From: JACKAQ01 sp020634975 [NCBI: Calditrichia bacterium]
GTDB lineage: Bacteria > Calditrichota > Calditrichia > RBG-13-44-9
DNA length: 64,000 nucleotides
Direction of reading: 5' to 3'
Assembly (NCBI GenBank): GCA_020634975.1
Contig: JACKAQ010000001.1
Span: 1,178,001-1,242,000, forward strand
A program made the position numbers and the translations under genes. Of the stretch, positions 1 through 8,964 are shown one piece after another. Under the pieces are notes generated by a model. It searched no databases, was not told where the DNA came from, and saw only the letters and a list, made by a program, of their open reading frames with translations. Position 1 is the first letter of the stretch. Every line of letters starts with the position of its first letter.

Positions 1-761
1 TCCTCACCCAAATCCAACCGCTCATCATCAATTACCGATGCAAATGAGTATTGCGGAAAAGACGCGCGCGGTCCGGCAAAGTTGATCAAAATGGTTGCGG
101 CATCGTAAAATGGAACCATAAAATCACCGAAATCAAGACCTTTGGCGCTGATTTCCGGGGTCAAATCCTGGCTGTAATCGCGGTATTTGCGGATCAATTC
201 CAGTGAAAAAGAGGTCAGCCAATTGTCCTGATACCGCTGAACAACCGGATACCGGCGATAAATACCGTCGGGATCTGTTTCTACAGAAACAAGTCCAAGC
301 CGGTCATTTGCGGCATTTTTGAGAATGTCGATGGGATCAACAAGATATGCATAGGTATTTTGGCGGCTGTGTCGCTCCAATTTGTGGGCTAATACAACGC
401 GACCGGAAAGCTGCAACTGTTCCGCGAGCAGCGAATCACTTTTGGCATTTTGGGTATCCGGACGATCCAGAATGACGTCGATGCCGATCACACGGGCACC
501 GGCTTTGGTGAGGTTTTCGATGGCGCGTGCGTAATACCAACGCGGCCAGGGCCAGCGATCCGGCAATGCTTCAAACGATTCATCATCGATCGTAACCAGC
601 ACAACCGGGGAATCCGTTACCGGCTGTTTGCCGCGAAGCAAAAATCGCCAGTCTAACGTGGTAAATTCCAACGATTCGAGCGCAGGTGTGGCTTTGCTAA
701 AAAAAAGCGACAGCACAAATGCGGCAACGGCAATCAGGATAACGACGGTGCTTTTCTTCAT
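1..761 (-). CDS. CHASE2-domain sensor protein, C-terminus beyond window
   Basis: The reading frame starts at ATG 761 and stays open for 253 codons to the left edge, so only the N-terminal part is visible. It opens with a single membrane helix (residues about 5-20). An extracytoplasmic domain follows with CHASE2 hallmarks: LDWRF near residue 38, a VLVTIDDESF strand, a WPWPR motif near residue 70 and a GLVSVETDPDGIYRRYP segment near residue 155. CHASE2 domains sense unknown extracellular signals and are usually fused to adenylate cyclase, kinase or GGDEF outputs; the output domain here is outside the window. It lies 78 bp downstream of a beta-barrel gene and a FecR gene on the same strand, which suggests one envelope-sensing operon. 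Confidence 0.8.
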   Translation of the reverse strand, partial: MKKSTVVILIAVAAFVLSLFFSKATPALESLEFTTLDWRFLLRGKQPVTDSPVVLVTIDDESFEALPDRWPWPRWYYARAIENLTKAGARVIGIDVILDRPDTQNAKSDSLLAEQLQLSGRVVLAHKLERHSRQNTYAYLVDPIDILKNAANDRLGLVSVETDPDGIYRRYPVVQRYQDNWLTSFSLELIRKYRDYSQDLTPEISAKGLDFGDFMVPFYDAATILINFAGPRASFPQYSFASVIDDERLDLGE

Positions 762-793
762 AGACCAAAGTGCCAAATAACAGTTGACAGAAA

Positions 794-834
794 GCGGCTA
801 AAGCAAATATTAGCAAATGCTTAGCCGCCGTTTT
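794..834. terminator. Hairpin between barrel gene and CHASE2 gene
   Basis: An 10-bp stem (GCGGCTAA at 794, TTAGCCGC ending at 828) is followed by five T on the plus strand and only three on the minus strand. Both neighbouring genes are on the minus strand, so it could act as an attenuator that lowers expression of the CHASE2 gene. A full terminator is less likely. Confidence 0.4.
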
Positions 835-838
835 TCAA

Positions 839-3232
839 TTACAGATTGATATCGTAACGTGCGGTCAGCAGATAATCGCGGAAATCGCGATCACCGGAAT
901 AGCTGATCCAATCGCCATTGAGTGAGAGCCGACCAAAATCGGGCAGCGAAAAGATAATCCGTGCGTTCACGAACGAACGGTTGTAATCAAAATTATTGTT
1001 GATAAAGCTGGCTCCTGTCGGATCTGTGGGGTCCAGTGTTGAGATATCCGTATTTACCAAACCGTAACGCCCGTTGAGCGCCAACACCAAATCACCCTGC
1101 GGATCGAACACGCCGTTAAACGTATATTCCAGCCCGCCGCCAAACGAATTCAGCGAAAGCTCGCTGCTGTTCACATTTGCCGCTGTATTTTCGTTCTGTT
1201 GGAAATTGAATTCCAACCGGCTTTTCAGCGGGATGGCGTAACGGGTTTGCAGCAAAAATGAAAATGTATTGGAAAGGTTATCCAACCCGGAAGCTGTTTC
1301 GTCGGTGCGGTTGTAATTGAGCACATTCAGGGTAAAATTGTGGCGCAAACCAGTAAACAAAAAGCCGTAGCTAGTTGAAAACTGGATGGTATTTGTGGAA
1401 TTATCTTCCGCCAAAGCCAGCGAGCTGCTTGCATCTAAACCATTGTTTCGTTTGTAGTTACTGTAGCCAAATGTCAGTGACGGAAAATTCTGCAACGGGA
1501 AATACGACACGTTGAAAGACATCGTGCGATTATCGGTTGTCGCCGGTTTCACATTGCCGAGATTGTTTTCGTAATCCTGATACCGCAAGTTCAGGAACAG
1601 CTGATTCTGGAACATGCGAATATTATCTGTAATGCTGATGCCTTTAGTATCGCGCAGCAAAAACGGCTGGCCGAGGCTACGAAACTGGCTATCCACCCGT
1701 TTGTAGGTTACGGCGAGATTGTTGTTCGCTACGTTCAGCCGCACCGTTCCGTGATAGGCGAACGAGGGCAAAACCACCAGATTTTCGTTAACCGTGATAA
1801 ATCCGGTTACGAAATCATACAATTTTCTGTCGATATCGGTACCGAGCGCCTGCAGCGTATCATATGAAATACTTTCGCCATCGAGTATGTTCGGGTTGTA
1901 AGAACTGGCGTTGAAACTGCCTTCCACAATAAATTTGCGGTTGGGCGTTGCCAGAAATACATCCAACCCACCGGCAGCGGTTTCTTCCGGTTTGTTACCA
2001 TATTTGATGGAGTTGGGATCGTCTTTTCCTTTGGTGGTAGTGATCCCAAACTGGAAGCTTTTCCGGGTGCCGAAACTCAGGCGCATCCCCGTAACTTCGC
2101 GCTCAAAAGTGCCGGGAACAATTGTCGTTACAGCAACGGAATCGCCTTCGATACCGCGAACGGTTTGCCCGGTTGTAAAATCAAAATTGATAAATTTCAA
2201 ATATAGCTGCCCGTGAAATCCGCGAATAAAAATATTATTCAGCAAAAACTGGTTGAGCTGCGGATAGGTGTCACCGGCGTTCAACCGCAAAAAGCGTTCG
2301 TTCCAAAAGTTGGTTTGGGCAAATCCGCTGTAGCGATTTACCGGCTGCAAACGGCTATCTTCCTGATTGGAGAGATAAATCCGTCCGCCGAAGGTGTATT
2401 GCTCGGTGCCGGCTTCGATGCGCAATCCGGTTTTGTTGTATTCGCGTTTTTGGGTGCCATCCACCAGATTTTCGTTTCGGGTTTCCGCGAAAAAATTACC
2501 GGTAACATCAAAATTGCTGGTTTTTGGCGCGGGACCTTTGCGCGGTGTTGCGGAAAATTGCCATTCTTTTTGGGTCAGCAATCGACCGGAAAAGCTGTAT
2601 AATTCCACCCGCAAGGTGTGGGAACCGGGTGGAATCCGGCGCGGCGCAAACGAGATAAAATCATCAAATTTTTGCAAAAATTCCGATCGCGACACATCGT
2701 AACTATCGAGAAAAACTTTGGTGCGTTCATGATCGATCTGGCTGCTCAGTCCAAAAAAAGATGCGGTGAGCAAAAATTCATCCGCGTAAATAATTTCGCC
2801 CGGTTCCGGCGTGATTACCACAATGCCGTCACCCGAATCGAAATCCTGATTCACGGCGATTTGCATCAATTCGCTTTCCGGGCCGTCTTCCGGATAAAAC
2901 TGGAAAGCGCCGTCCGCATATTCCACTGAAAGGAAATATTCTACCATTTGCCCGGTTTGGTCGGATAAATCGACGCTGGCAAGATAGCGCAAGCCTTCCG
3001 GCAGCATCACCTGTGAGCGAAAGTTATTTTCGCCATAATTCCGGTAGTGGATGCGCACTTCGCGCAGCGGCAGGTAGCCGGTTCTGCCAACCTCAATTTC
3101 GACCTGCAGCCGTAATTTTTCATCGAGATATGGCTGTCCGGTAAAATCAATTTGCACCCGCCCGCGTGCCAACACTTGCAGCGATAGCAGGCAACCCATA
3201 ATCAAAAGCCATTTCCAGGATAGTCGCTTCAT
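839..3232 (-). CDS. Outer-membrane beta-barrel protein with N-terminal Ig-like region
   Basis: A 797-residue exported protein. Residues 1-23 form a signal peptide ending in ALARG-like context. Residues about 25-230 look like one or two Ig-like beta-sandwich domains (RIHYRNYGENNF, PPGSHTLRVELYSFSG). From about residue 240 to the end the sequence is made of alternating aromatic/polar strands with frequent Asn-rich turns, and it ends in a final strand LLTARYDINL, as expected of an outer-membrane barrel. Its start codon lies 1 bp after the FecR stop, so the two are co-translated. I recognise no specific family. A role as the outer-membrane partner of the FecR and CHASE2 proteins is inferred from operon structure only. 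Confidence 0.75.
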   Translation of the reverse strand: MKRLSWKWLLIMGCLLSLQVLARGRVQIDFTGQPYLDEKLRLQVEIEVGRTGYLPLREVRIHYRNYGENNFRSQVMLPEGLRYLASVDLSDQTGQMVEYFLSVEYADGAFQFYPEDGPESELMQIAVNQDFDSGDGIVVITPEPGEIIYADEFLLTASFFGLSSQIDHERTKVFLDSYDVSRSEFLQKFDDFISFAPRRIPPGSHTLRVELYSFSGRLLTQKEWQFSATPRKGPAPKTSNFDVTGNFFAETRNENLVDGTQKREYNKTGLRIEAGTEQYTFGGRIYLSNQEDSRLQPVNRYSGFAQTNFWNERFLRLNAGDTYPQLNQFLLNNIFIRGFHGQLYLKFINFDFTTGQTVRGIEGDSVAVTTIVPGTFEREVTGMRLSFGTRKSFQFGITTTKGKDDPNSIKYGNKPEETAAGGLDVFLATPNRKFIVEGSFNASSYNPNILDGESISYDTLQALGTDIDRKLYDFVTGFITVNENLVVLPSFAYHGTVRLNVANNNLAVTYKRVDSQFRSLGQPFLLRDTKGISITDNIRMFQNQLFLNLRYQDYENNLGNVKPATTDNRTMSFNVSYFPLQNFPSLTFGYSNYKRNNGLDASSSLALAEDNSTNTIQFSTSYGFLFTGLRHNFTLNVLNYNRTDETASGLDNLSNTFSFLLQTRYAIPLKSRLEFNFQQNENTAANVNSSELSLNSFGGGLEYTFNGVFDPQGDLVLALNGRYGLVNTDISTLDPTDPTGASFINNNFDYNRSFVNARIIFSLPDFGRLSLNGDWISYSGDRDFRDYLLTARYDINL

Positions 3233-3233
3233 A

Positions 3234-3938
3234 TCATTCCTGACCTTCTATTTGCATTCTCATCACTCTTTTTTGCCCACTTTCATCGGTAAATTCAAAT
3301 TCCAGCTGACGGATCGCGCCGGCGCCGCCGCTGAGGTCCGGCGGGATATCGCCGGTTCGCGTCAAACGTACTTCCGGCATGCTGGATCGCGATAAAACCA
3401 CGGCGGTTTGCCCTTTCCGAACCAATACTTTTCCGGCCTGATTGCTCACTTCAACCGTTCCGTCTGTGGTGATGTAGCGAGTTTCGCCGGATTGGAGGCG
3501 CTGCAAAACCCAAAATTGCGTGCCCTTCACCGATGCTACAGATGTCGGTGTCGTCACCGTGAAATTTTTGGGCTGCTGGAATAAGCTGAAGAAAAACGAC
3601 CCGACTTCAGAGAAAATGTTTTTCGTGATTGAGCCACCGTCGCGCTTCCCTTCGATGGTGCACACCGAGTTTTCGCGAATGCGCATCAGGCTTTTATCAT
3701 CCAGAAATTTGATGGCGCAGAATGCATCTGCGCTGGTTTCCAGCTTGTCGCCGTCCTGCAAAATTTGCCCTTTTTTGGCAGCAGCACTTTTGAAACTGCT
3801 TTTCGGAGTCACCCGGACATCGCCCTTCATTTTCACGATGACAGCGATTTTTTCCGCCGCGAACAGCGGAAACAGCCCAATGAGCAGCCAAATGCCCAGC
3901 AAACCCAACGCACGTTGATAAATTGATTGTTCTCTCAT
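3234..3938 (-). CDS. FecR-domain protein
   Basis: A 234-residue protein with an N-terminal signal or anchor (residues about 9-27). The FecR domain at residues about 30-180 shows VKMKGDVRV, then GQILQDGDKLETSADAFCAIKF, then FTVTTPTSVASVKGTQFWV, the conserved FecR core. FecR proteins pass signals from the outer membrane to inner-membrane partners; many stand-alone FecR proteins of this type have no sigma factor beside them, as here. It is the first gene of the minus-strand group with the barrel protein (1 bp away) and the CHASE2 protein. Confidence 0.88.
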   Translation of the reverse strand: MREQSIYQRALGLLGIWLLIGLFPLFAAEKIAVIVKMKGDVRVTPKSSFKSAAAKKGQILQDGDKLETSADAFCAIKFLDDKSLMRIRENSVCTIEGKRDGGSITKNIFSEVGSFFFSLFQQPKNFTVTTPTSVASVKGTQFWVLQRLQSGETRYITTDGTVEVSNQAGKVLVRKGQTAVVLSRSSMPEVRLTRTGDIPPDLSGGAGAIRQLEFEFTDESGQKRVMRMQIEGQE

Positions 3939-4003
3939 TTGTTTGTCTCACTCAATCCGTAATGTTATCCGCATACTGCGAAGACGTTGATTTTCAATAA
4001 TTT

Positions 4004-5161
4004 TTAGTAAACTTCTACTTTTTTCAATTTCAATTTGCCCGATTGAAATTGGGAAATCAGCAGCAACAATTGGTTGATTTCGACGGTGCTGCCATCCATT
4101 GTAATGGTGCCATTTGGCTCAAATCCATTTTCCAACAGCGATTGCAACGCGCCTTCGTAATCCGGTCCCAAAATCTGCCGCAAAAACGTGACAATCTGCG
4201 GGGAATAATTGATGCCCTGCACATCATCCGCTACTTTGAACCGGAAAATATCGCTTTGCAGAACAATGTTGTTCGTCGCGGTTGGAATCACCGATTCCAC
4301 TTGCCAGTAATAGGTTTTGCCGTTTTCCAGCAAGCGCACGGGACCTACAACCTGCCCGGAGCTCAACACCGGGTTTGTGTCTGTGGGATATTGGATGAAA
4401 CTGTTTTGATAATTTTGAATATGTAAAATCGGTTGGTGGCTGAGCACATCCTGAATATTAAAATCTTCCGGCTGCTTTTCGTACACATAAAAGTTGAAGG
4501 TAACACTACCGGGAACCGCATCTGCATACCATTGAAAATACGGAAAAATCGTGTTGATTTCTTCAATAATGCTTTCGGAAACAGAACGTCCCGGAAACTG
4601 TTGCTCGATGGATGTCGGGTTGCTGATGAACAAGGTATGATCCGGGTTATCATCACCAATGACGCTACCGTCGCTGACGAGAATTGCACTCATCAAAAAA
4701 TCATATTGTCCGGCAGGTAAAAAGCCGGTATTCAAAATGGCTTCTTCCAGATTATCAACCGCATTATAATCGATATCGTTATCATCAATATCCAATTCCA
4801 GGGTTTGGCCATTCACCAGCGGAACACCCATACTTAATAATTGGCTATTTGTGACAATAACAATGCCCGGCGGTAAGTCAATTTCATTCGATTCACCGCG
4901 AACAATTTGAACCCCATTTGCCAGCACCCGCAATTCCAATTTTATGCGTAAAGTGCTTTCGGTATTGGATGTTACGGTTAGGTTAAAAAACGGGGGGATA
5001 TCACCGGAATTTGTCAAATCCAGATCACCGGCGGTAAAAATAATGGCTTCCGGATTGATCAGGCTAAGATCGACCGTTACATCCGGTAACTGTGCCTGCA
5101 AGCTGCCGGATATGCCGAATAGCATGCAAAAAATCACTAAAAGTGAATACAATCGCTTCAT
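4004..5161 (-). CDS. Secreted protein of unknown function
   Basis: A 385-residue protein with a clear signal peptide (residues 1-23, cleavage near LQAQ). It is preceded by a good ribosome site (GGAAA, 5 nt before ATG). The mature part is beta-rich, with an N-terminal region resembling a Bacteroidota-type domain (LTVTSNTESTLRIKLELRV) and a fibronectin-like segment near residues 200-300 (YFQWYADAVPGSVTFNFYVYEK, then GKTYYWQVESV). That style is seen in surface proteins that describe values 'in context'. It ends in a short Lys-rich helix and has no sorting tail. No specific family is recognised. Confidence 0.65.
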   Translation of the reverse strand: MKRLYSLLVIFCMLFGISGSLQAQLPDVTVDLSLINPEAIIFTAGDLDLTNSGDIPPFFNLTVTSNTESTLRIKLELRVLANGVQIVRGESNEIDLPPGIVIVTNSQLLSMGVPLVNGQTLELDIDDNDIDYNAVDNLEEAILNTGFLPAGQYDFLMSAILVSDGSVIGDDNPDHTLFISNPTSIEQQFPGRSVSESIIEEINTIFPYFQWYADAVPGSVTFNFYVYEKQPEDFNIQDVLSHQPILHIQNYQNSFIQYPTDTNPVLSSGQVVGPVRLLENGKTYYWQVESVIPTATNNIVLQSDIFRFKVADDVQGINYSPQIVTFLRQILGPDYEGALQSLLENGFEPNGTITMDGSTVEINQLLLLISQFQSGKLKLKKVEVY

Positions 5162-5197
5162 TTTGTTTCCTTTAAAAAATGTCGGATTTCGAATGCC

Positions 5198-5716
5198 TTA
5201 ATTGGCTTCCACGGGTTGGAGCGCCACAATCACATCCCCCACAGAAACCAGGTCGTTTTCCTGATGCAAAATCTCGCTGATTTTTCCGTCTCTCGGCGAT
5301 TTAACATCATTTTCCATTTTCATTGCTTCCACGATAAACAGTGTCTGATTTTGCCGCACATCATCGCCGGTTTTCACCAGCATTTTGAGAATTTTACCGG
5401 GCATCGGTGCGGAAATTTCGTTTGCTGTTGCACCATCTCCGCTGTCTCCGGCGGCAAATCCGGGGCGGTTTGCTTCGCCGCGTTCAAAAATATAGGTTTT
5501 GCCGTCGATTGCGATAAACACGCTGTCTTTGTCGCTGGCGAAATGCGCCGTTTGGCGTCGCCCGTTCCGGATGATAGAGAAGGTATTCGCATCGATTTTC
5601 TCAAATTGCAAATCCAGCGTTGCATCTTTCACTACTGCTGAAACTTGCCCGTTCGTTTGCTCAATAATTTTTACGGGAAAATTTTCGCCGTTAAAACGAA
5701 ACTGTTTTTGTTGCAT
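5198..5716 (-). CDS. Biotin carboxyl carrier protein of an acyl-CoA carboxylase
   Basis: From ATG 5716 the product is 172 residues. An ATG 24 nt upstream is also in frame, but AGGTGG sits 6 nt before 5716 and fixes the start. The C-terminal 70 residues are a biotinyl domain: ISAPMPGKILKMLV, then the biotin-attachment motif EAMKMEND. The N-terminal about 90 residues form a small beta-rich domain (VKIIEQTNGQVSAVVKDA) as found in the carrier portion of acetyl/propionyl-CoA carboxylases and Na+-pumping decarboxylases. The biotin carboxylase gene lies 200 bp upstream on the same strand. No carboxyltransferase gene is in the window. Confidence 0.88.
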   Translation of the reverse strand: MQQKQFRFNGENFPVKIIEQTNGQVSAVVKDATLDLQFEKIDANTFSIIRNGRRQTAHFASDKDSVFIAIDGKTYIFERGEANRPGFAAGDSGDGATANEISAPMPGKILKMLVKTGDDVRQNQTLFIVEAMKMENDVKSPRDGKISEILHQENDLVSVGDVIVALQPVEAN

Positions 5717-5917
5717 AGAACCACCTGTCTGGAAAAGCACGATGCGAGGGATAAGCTATGATTTGTGTCACTTTTCGCGTGTGATCTACATAGCGATTTT
5801 GCAATCCTGTTTTTTAAAGGGTGCAAAAAAGCCTATCCCAAATCGTGTTTTTTCTTAATTTATACACTATCGGATATTTTTATTAAAATTTAATTCATTT
5901 TGGAGAAAAATTATTCA

Positions 5918-7426
5918 TTAGCGGAACAACGACCAATCGCCCAGCAATTGCCACGGAGAAGCCGGTCGGGATGCGCCAAATCCATTCATAACATCCTGTT
6001 TTTTGGGCTGATCCGCCAATGCAGCAACCGTCGCGGCGAGCAGAACGGTATCGTCATCAACAGCGTTTTTCCATTGGGGCAAATGCTTCGCGATGAAGCC
6101 GGTATCTACATCGCCGGACACAAAAGCGGGATGAGCCAAAACCGCTTTCATAAACGGGATGCCGGTTTTCACGCCCAAAACAACGTAATCGGACAACGCG
6201 GTTTGCATTTTTTCGATGGCGAGCGTGCGGTTTTCCGCATGAACAATGAGCTTGGAGAGGATGGGATCGTAAAAGTGAGAAACGTCCACGCCGCTGTAAA
6301 CGCCGGAATCGACCCGAATGCCCGGGCCCGCGGGTTCTTTCAGAAACAGCAGTTTGCCGATGGACGGGAAAAAATTATTCTCCGGATCTTCGGCGTAAAT
6401 CCGGCACTCGATGGCATGCCCGGTTTGGCGCAAATCCGTTTGCGAAAACGGCAATTTTTCGCCGGCGGCAACCCTAATTTGCTGTTTTACGAGATCGATG
6501 CCGGTCACCATTTCCGTGACCGGATGCTCCACCTGAATACGCGCATTTACTTCCAAAAAATAAAAATTGAGGTTTTCGTCGAGTAAAAACTCGACTGTCC
6601 CGGCGTTGGTGTAATTCACAGCCGTCATCACGCGGCAGGCGGTTTCGCCCATTTTTTGGCGAAGCTTTTCGTCCAGCGCGGGCGATGGCGTTTCTTCGAT
6701 AATTTTTTGGTGCCGCCGCTGGATGGAGCATTCCCGTTCGAACAGATGCACCACATTTCCGTGCGTATCCGCCAACACCTGAAATTCCACGTGACGCGGT
6801 TTTTCGATGAATTTTTCCATATAAACCGTATCGTTGCCGAAGGCGGATTTTGCCTCACGGCGGCTCGATTCGATAGCATCCGGCAGCGAATCCGCATCGT
6901 GCACAACCCGCATGCCTTTTCCGCCGCCACCGGCGGATGCTTTGATCATCACCGGGAAACCGATATCGGCTGCTTTTTCACGAATCCAGTCGATGGATTC
7001 CCCCTCGATTTCCACACCCGGCGTTACCGGAATTTTTGCGGCAATCATGGTTTGGCGGGCGGTCAGTTTGTCGCCGACGGCTTCCATCGCTTCTGCGGAA
7101 GGGCCGATAAATATCAATCCGGCATCGCGGCAGGCGCGGGCAAAAGTGGCATTTTCCGAAAGAAATCCATATCCCGGATGCACCGCATCGCAGCCGGTAG
7201 ATTTGGCAGTTTCAACAATTTTTTCGATGTTCAGATAGCTTTCCAGCGCCGGCGGCGGACCGATCAGCACGGATTCGTCCGCAATAATCACGTGCTTGGC
7301 TTTGGCATCCGCTTCCGAATAAACGGCAACCGAGGTGATGCCCATTTCCCGGCAGGCGTTCATCACCCGAACGGCTATTTCGCCGCGATTAGCGACCAAA
7401 ACTTTATTGATGGATTTCGTTTTCAT
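5918..7426 (-). CDS. accC: Biotin carboxylase subunit of acyl-CoA carboxylase
   Basis: A 502-residue ATP-grasp enzyme that carboxylates carrier-bound biotin using bicarbonate and ATP. It begins with VLVANRGEIAVRVMNACREMG, the conserved N-terminus of biotin carboxylases. It contains HPGYGFLSEN, the Gly-rich ATP loop SAGGGGKGMR, ECSIQRRHQK, FLEVNARIQVEHPVTE and ECRIYAEDP. At 502 residues it is about 50 longer than the E. coli AccC type; the extra C-terminal tail is typical of subunits from acetyl/propionyl-CoA carboxylases. It is followed by the carrier protein gene. Its substrate acyl-CoA cannot be told without the carboxyltransferase. Confidence 0.93.
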   Translation of the reverse strand: MKTKSINKVLVANRGEIAVRVMNACREMGITSVAVYSEADAKAKHVIIADESVLIGPPPALESYLNIEKIVETAKSTGCDAVHPGYGFLSENATFARACRDAGLIFIGPSAEAMEAVGDKLTARQTMIAAKIPVTPGVEIEGESIDWIREKAADIGFPVMIKASAGGGGKGMRVVHDADSLPDAIESSRREAKSAFGNDTVYMEKFIEKPRHVEFQVLADTHGNVVHLFERECSIQRRHQKIIEETPSPALDEKLRQKMGETACRVMTAVNYTNAGTVEFLLDENLNFYFLEVNARIQVEHPVTEMVTGIDLVKQQIRVAAGEKLPFSQTDLRQTGHAIECRIYAEDPENNFFPSIGKLLFLKEPAGPGIRVDSGVYSGVDVSHFYDPILSKLIVHAENRTLAIEKMQTALSDYVVLGVKTGIPFMKAVLAHPAFVSGDVDTGFIAKHLPQWKNAVDDDTVLLAATVAALADQPKKQDVMNGFGASRPASPWQLLGDWSLFR

Positions 7427-7535
7427 GCAATTATCCCAAGCCTGATATTAAAAAATTAGGGTGCGGCTGTTAGTTTTGTGCTTAAAACCAAACGCTTCCG
7501 TTTCGACAAATTATATTTATTTAACAACGAATATT

Positions 7536-8303
7536 CTACTTACCGACTTCGAGCGAGGTGGTTTCCGGACGCTTTTTGTAATCGCCGCGAGCGAGCGATT
7601 TTTCCAGCCAAATATACAAAATCATGAACAGGTAACGGCTGCCCATTTCCTTTATTTTCAATTTGGAAACGCCGTGAGCGCGATTTTTCCAACTGATCGG
7701 CACGACGCTGTAATTGTAACCGCGCACGATTGCTTTCAGCGGCAACTCCACGGTGATGTTAAAATGATAGGACAAAATCGGGCGAATGCCGTCAATCGTT
7801 TCCCGGCGATAGGCTTTGAAAGCGTTAGTGGTATCATTAAACCGGATGCCGAACAGCACTTCGATAAACCAATTCGCCAGGCGATTCAGCACCATTTTGT
7901 GACGCGGGTAATCGATCACTTTTCCGCCTTTGATAAACCGCGAGCCAAACACACAGTCAACACCTTTTTGCAATTCGCGGTAGTATTGCACGATATCTTC
8001 CGGCGCGTCGGAGCCATCTGCCATCACGATGGCAACGGCGTCGCCGCTGTAATTTTCCAGCCCTCTTTTGATCGCCAGACCGATGCCGTTGGGCGGCGAG
8101 TTGTTTATGTATCGGCAGGTCGGAAATTCCCGCGAAAGCAGTTGCAACACGGATTCGGTGTCATCTTTGCTGTTATCGTTCACCACCAAAACTTCATGCG
8201 GAATTTGCTCCGCGTTCAATCGCGAAACGATGTCTTTCACCGTCGCACGGATGGAGCCTTCTTCGTTATATGCCGGGATTACGAGTGATATTTTCAACTT
8301 CAA
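7536..8303 (-). CDS. Family 2 glycosyltransferase, dolichyl-phosphate-mannose-synthase type
   Basis: A GT2 enzyme with the N-terminal nucleotide-sugar site SLVIPAYNEEGSI, the metal-binding VMADGSDAPEDI, GSRFIKGGKV, and the C-terminal DTTNAFKAYRRE and ISWKNRAHGVSKLKIKEMG segments. It probably transfers a sugar to a lipid phosphate carrier. The start is unusual: no ATG lies between the upstream stop and the conserved N-terminus. TTG codons at 8321, 8303 and 8297 are in frame; 8303 gives the usual length. The frame stays open to 8432 but there overlaps the DUF4160 gene and is not family-like. The DUF4160/DUF2442 pair separates this gene from the epimerase gene. Confidence 0.85.
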   Translation of the reverse strand: MKLKISLVIPAYNEEGSIRATVKDIVSRLNAEQIPHEVLVVNDNSKDDTESVLQLLSREFPTCRYINNSPPNGIGLAIKRGLENYSGDAVAIVMADGSDAPEDIVQYYRELQKGVDCVFGSRFIKGGKVIDYPRHKMVLNRLANWFIEVLFGIRFNDTTNAFKAYRRETIDGIRPILSYHFNITVELPLKAIVRGYNYSVVPISWKNRAHGVSKLKIKEMGSRYLFMILYIWLEKSLARGDYKKRPETTSLEVGK

Positions 8304-8341
8304 ACTATTGTTATTGTTCAACTTAATACTAATGATATAAA

Positions 8342-8602
8342 TTAAACCAGCGGATCGATCTTGCCAGGATCTTCCAGATTTTTGGCTTTCTCCCAGGCAT
8401 TCAGCAAAGCTGCCTGGTTCAGATTCGCCCATTCAACGGTCAGCCCCAACGCACGGGCAGGCAATTTGCCGTATAAAACAGCAAGTGTATTCAGATCAAT
8501 TAAGGCTTCATGTTCACCATAATATGCGTGAAAATGTGGTGGTGCATGATCGTCAAAATACATCCGAATAATAATGCCATAAAAGCGGCTGATTTCAGGC
8601 AT
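8342..8602 (-). CDS. DUF4160 protein of a DUF2442/DUF4160 pair
   Basis: An 86-residue protein with the DUF4160 signature: an N-terminal FYGIIIRMYFDDHAPPHFHAYYGEHEA block with its His-rich motif, followed by a helical part ending WEKAKNLEDPGKIDPL. DUF4160 genes very often sit beside DUF2442 genes and the pair is commonly suspected to be a toxin-antitoxin-like module; function is not proven. Its start overlaps the end of the DUF2442 gene by 8 bp, so the two are co-translated. Confidence 0.85.
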   Translation of the reverse strand: MPEISRFYGIIIRMYFDDHAPPHFHAYYGEHEALIDLNTLAVLYGKLPARALGLTVEWANLNQAALLNAWEKAKNLEDPGKIDPLV

Positions 8603-8879
8603 TTACCGACTCTTTTGATAACTGTTTAAACAAATCTTCCGGTTTCTGGCCGGTTAATTTCAGGTAAAGCGCATCCGCACAAAGCTCTACTTCATCTGTC
8701 CAGCGTAATTCACCAAATTCACCGATAGAGACATTTTCAAAAACGGCGGTATCATCCCAAATGTTGAATACGCCTTTTTTGGCGTAGCTGCTCAAGTCAA
8801 TTTCGCCGGACACACCGTCCGCATATTTCAACCAAATGACAAAATGTTTTTTTACTTTCACATCTACAATTTTTTTCAT
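8595..8879 (-). CDS. DUF2442 protein of a DUF2442/DUF4160 pair
   Basis: A 94-residue protein with the DUF2442 pattern: WLKYADGVSGEIDLS at residues 16-30, then VFENVSIGEFGELRWTDEVELCADALYLKLTG. Members are small and often paired with DUF4160, sometimes carrying a DNA-binding extension, which is absent here. The pair is inserted between two sugar genes (epimerase upstream, glycosyltransferase downstream), which fits a mobile accessory module. A GAGGTTGTG ribosome site precedes the ATG. Confidence 0.85.
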   Translation of the reverse strand: MKKIVDVKVKKHFVIWLKYADGVSGEIDLSSYAKKGVFNIWDDTAVFENVSIGEFGELRWTDEVELCADALYLKLTGQKPEDLFKQLSKESVNA

Positions 8880-8964
8880 AACACAACCTCATATTTAATA
8901 ACACTTTGAATATAGGTGTATTTTTACTGAAAGTCAGACTTTTTGCTGTCAATAGCGAATCAAC

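Noticed and set aside
5717-5740. Earlier ATG for the biotin carrier protein
   Set aside because: A good ribosome site sits directly before ATG 5716 and would be inside the coding region otherwise.
8304-8432. N-terminal extension of the GT2 protein from 8432
   Set aside because: The extension lies in another frame of the DUF4160 gene and does not resemble glycosyltransferases.
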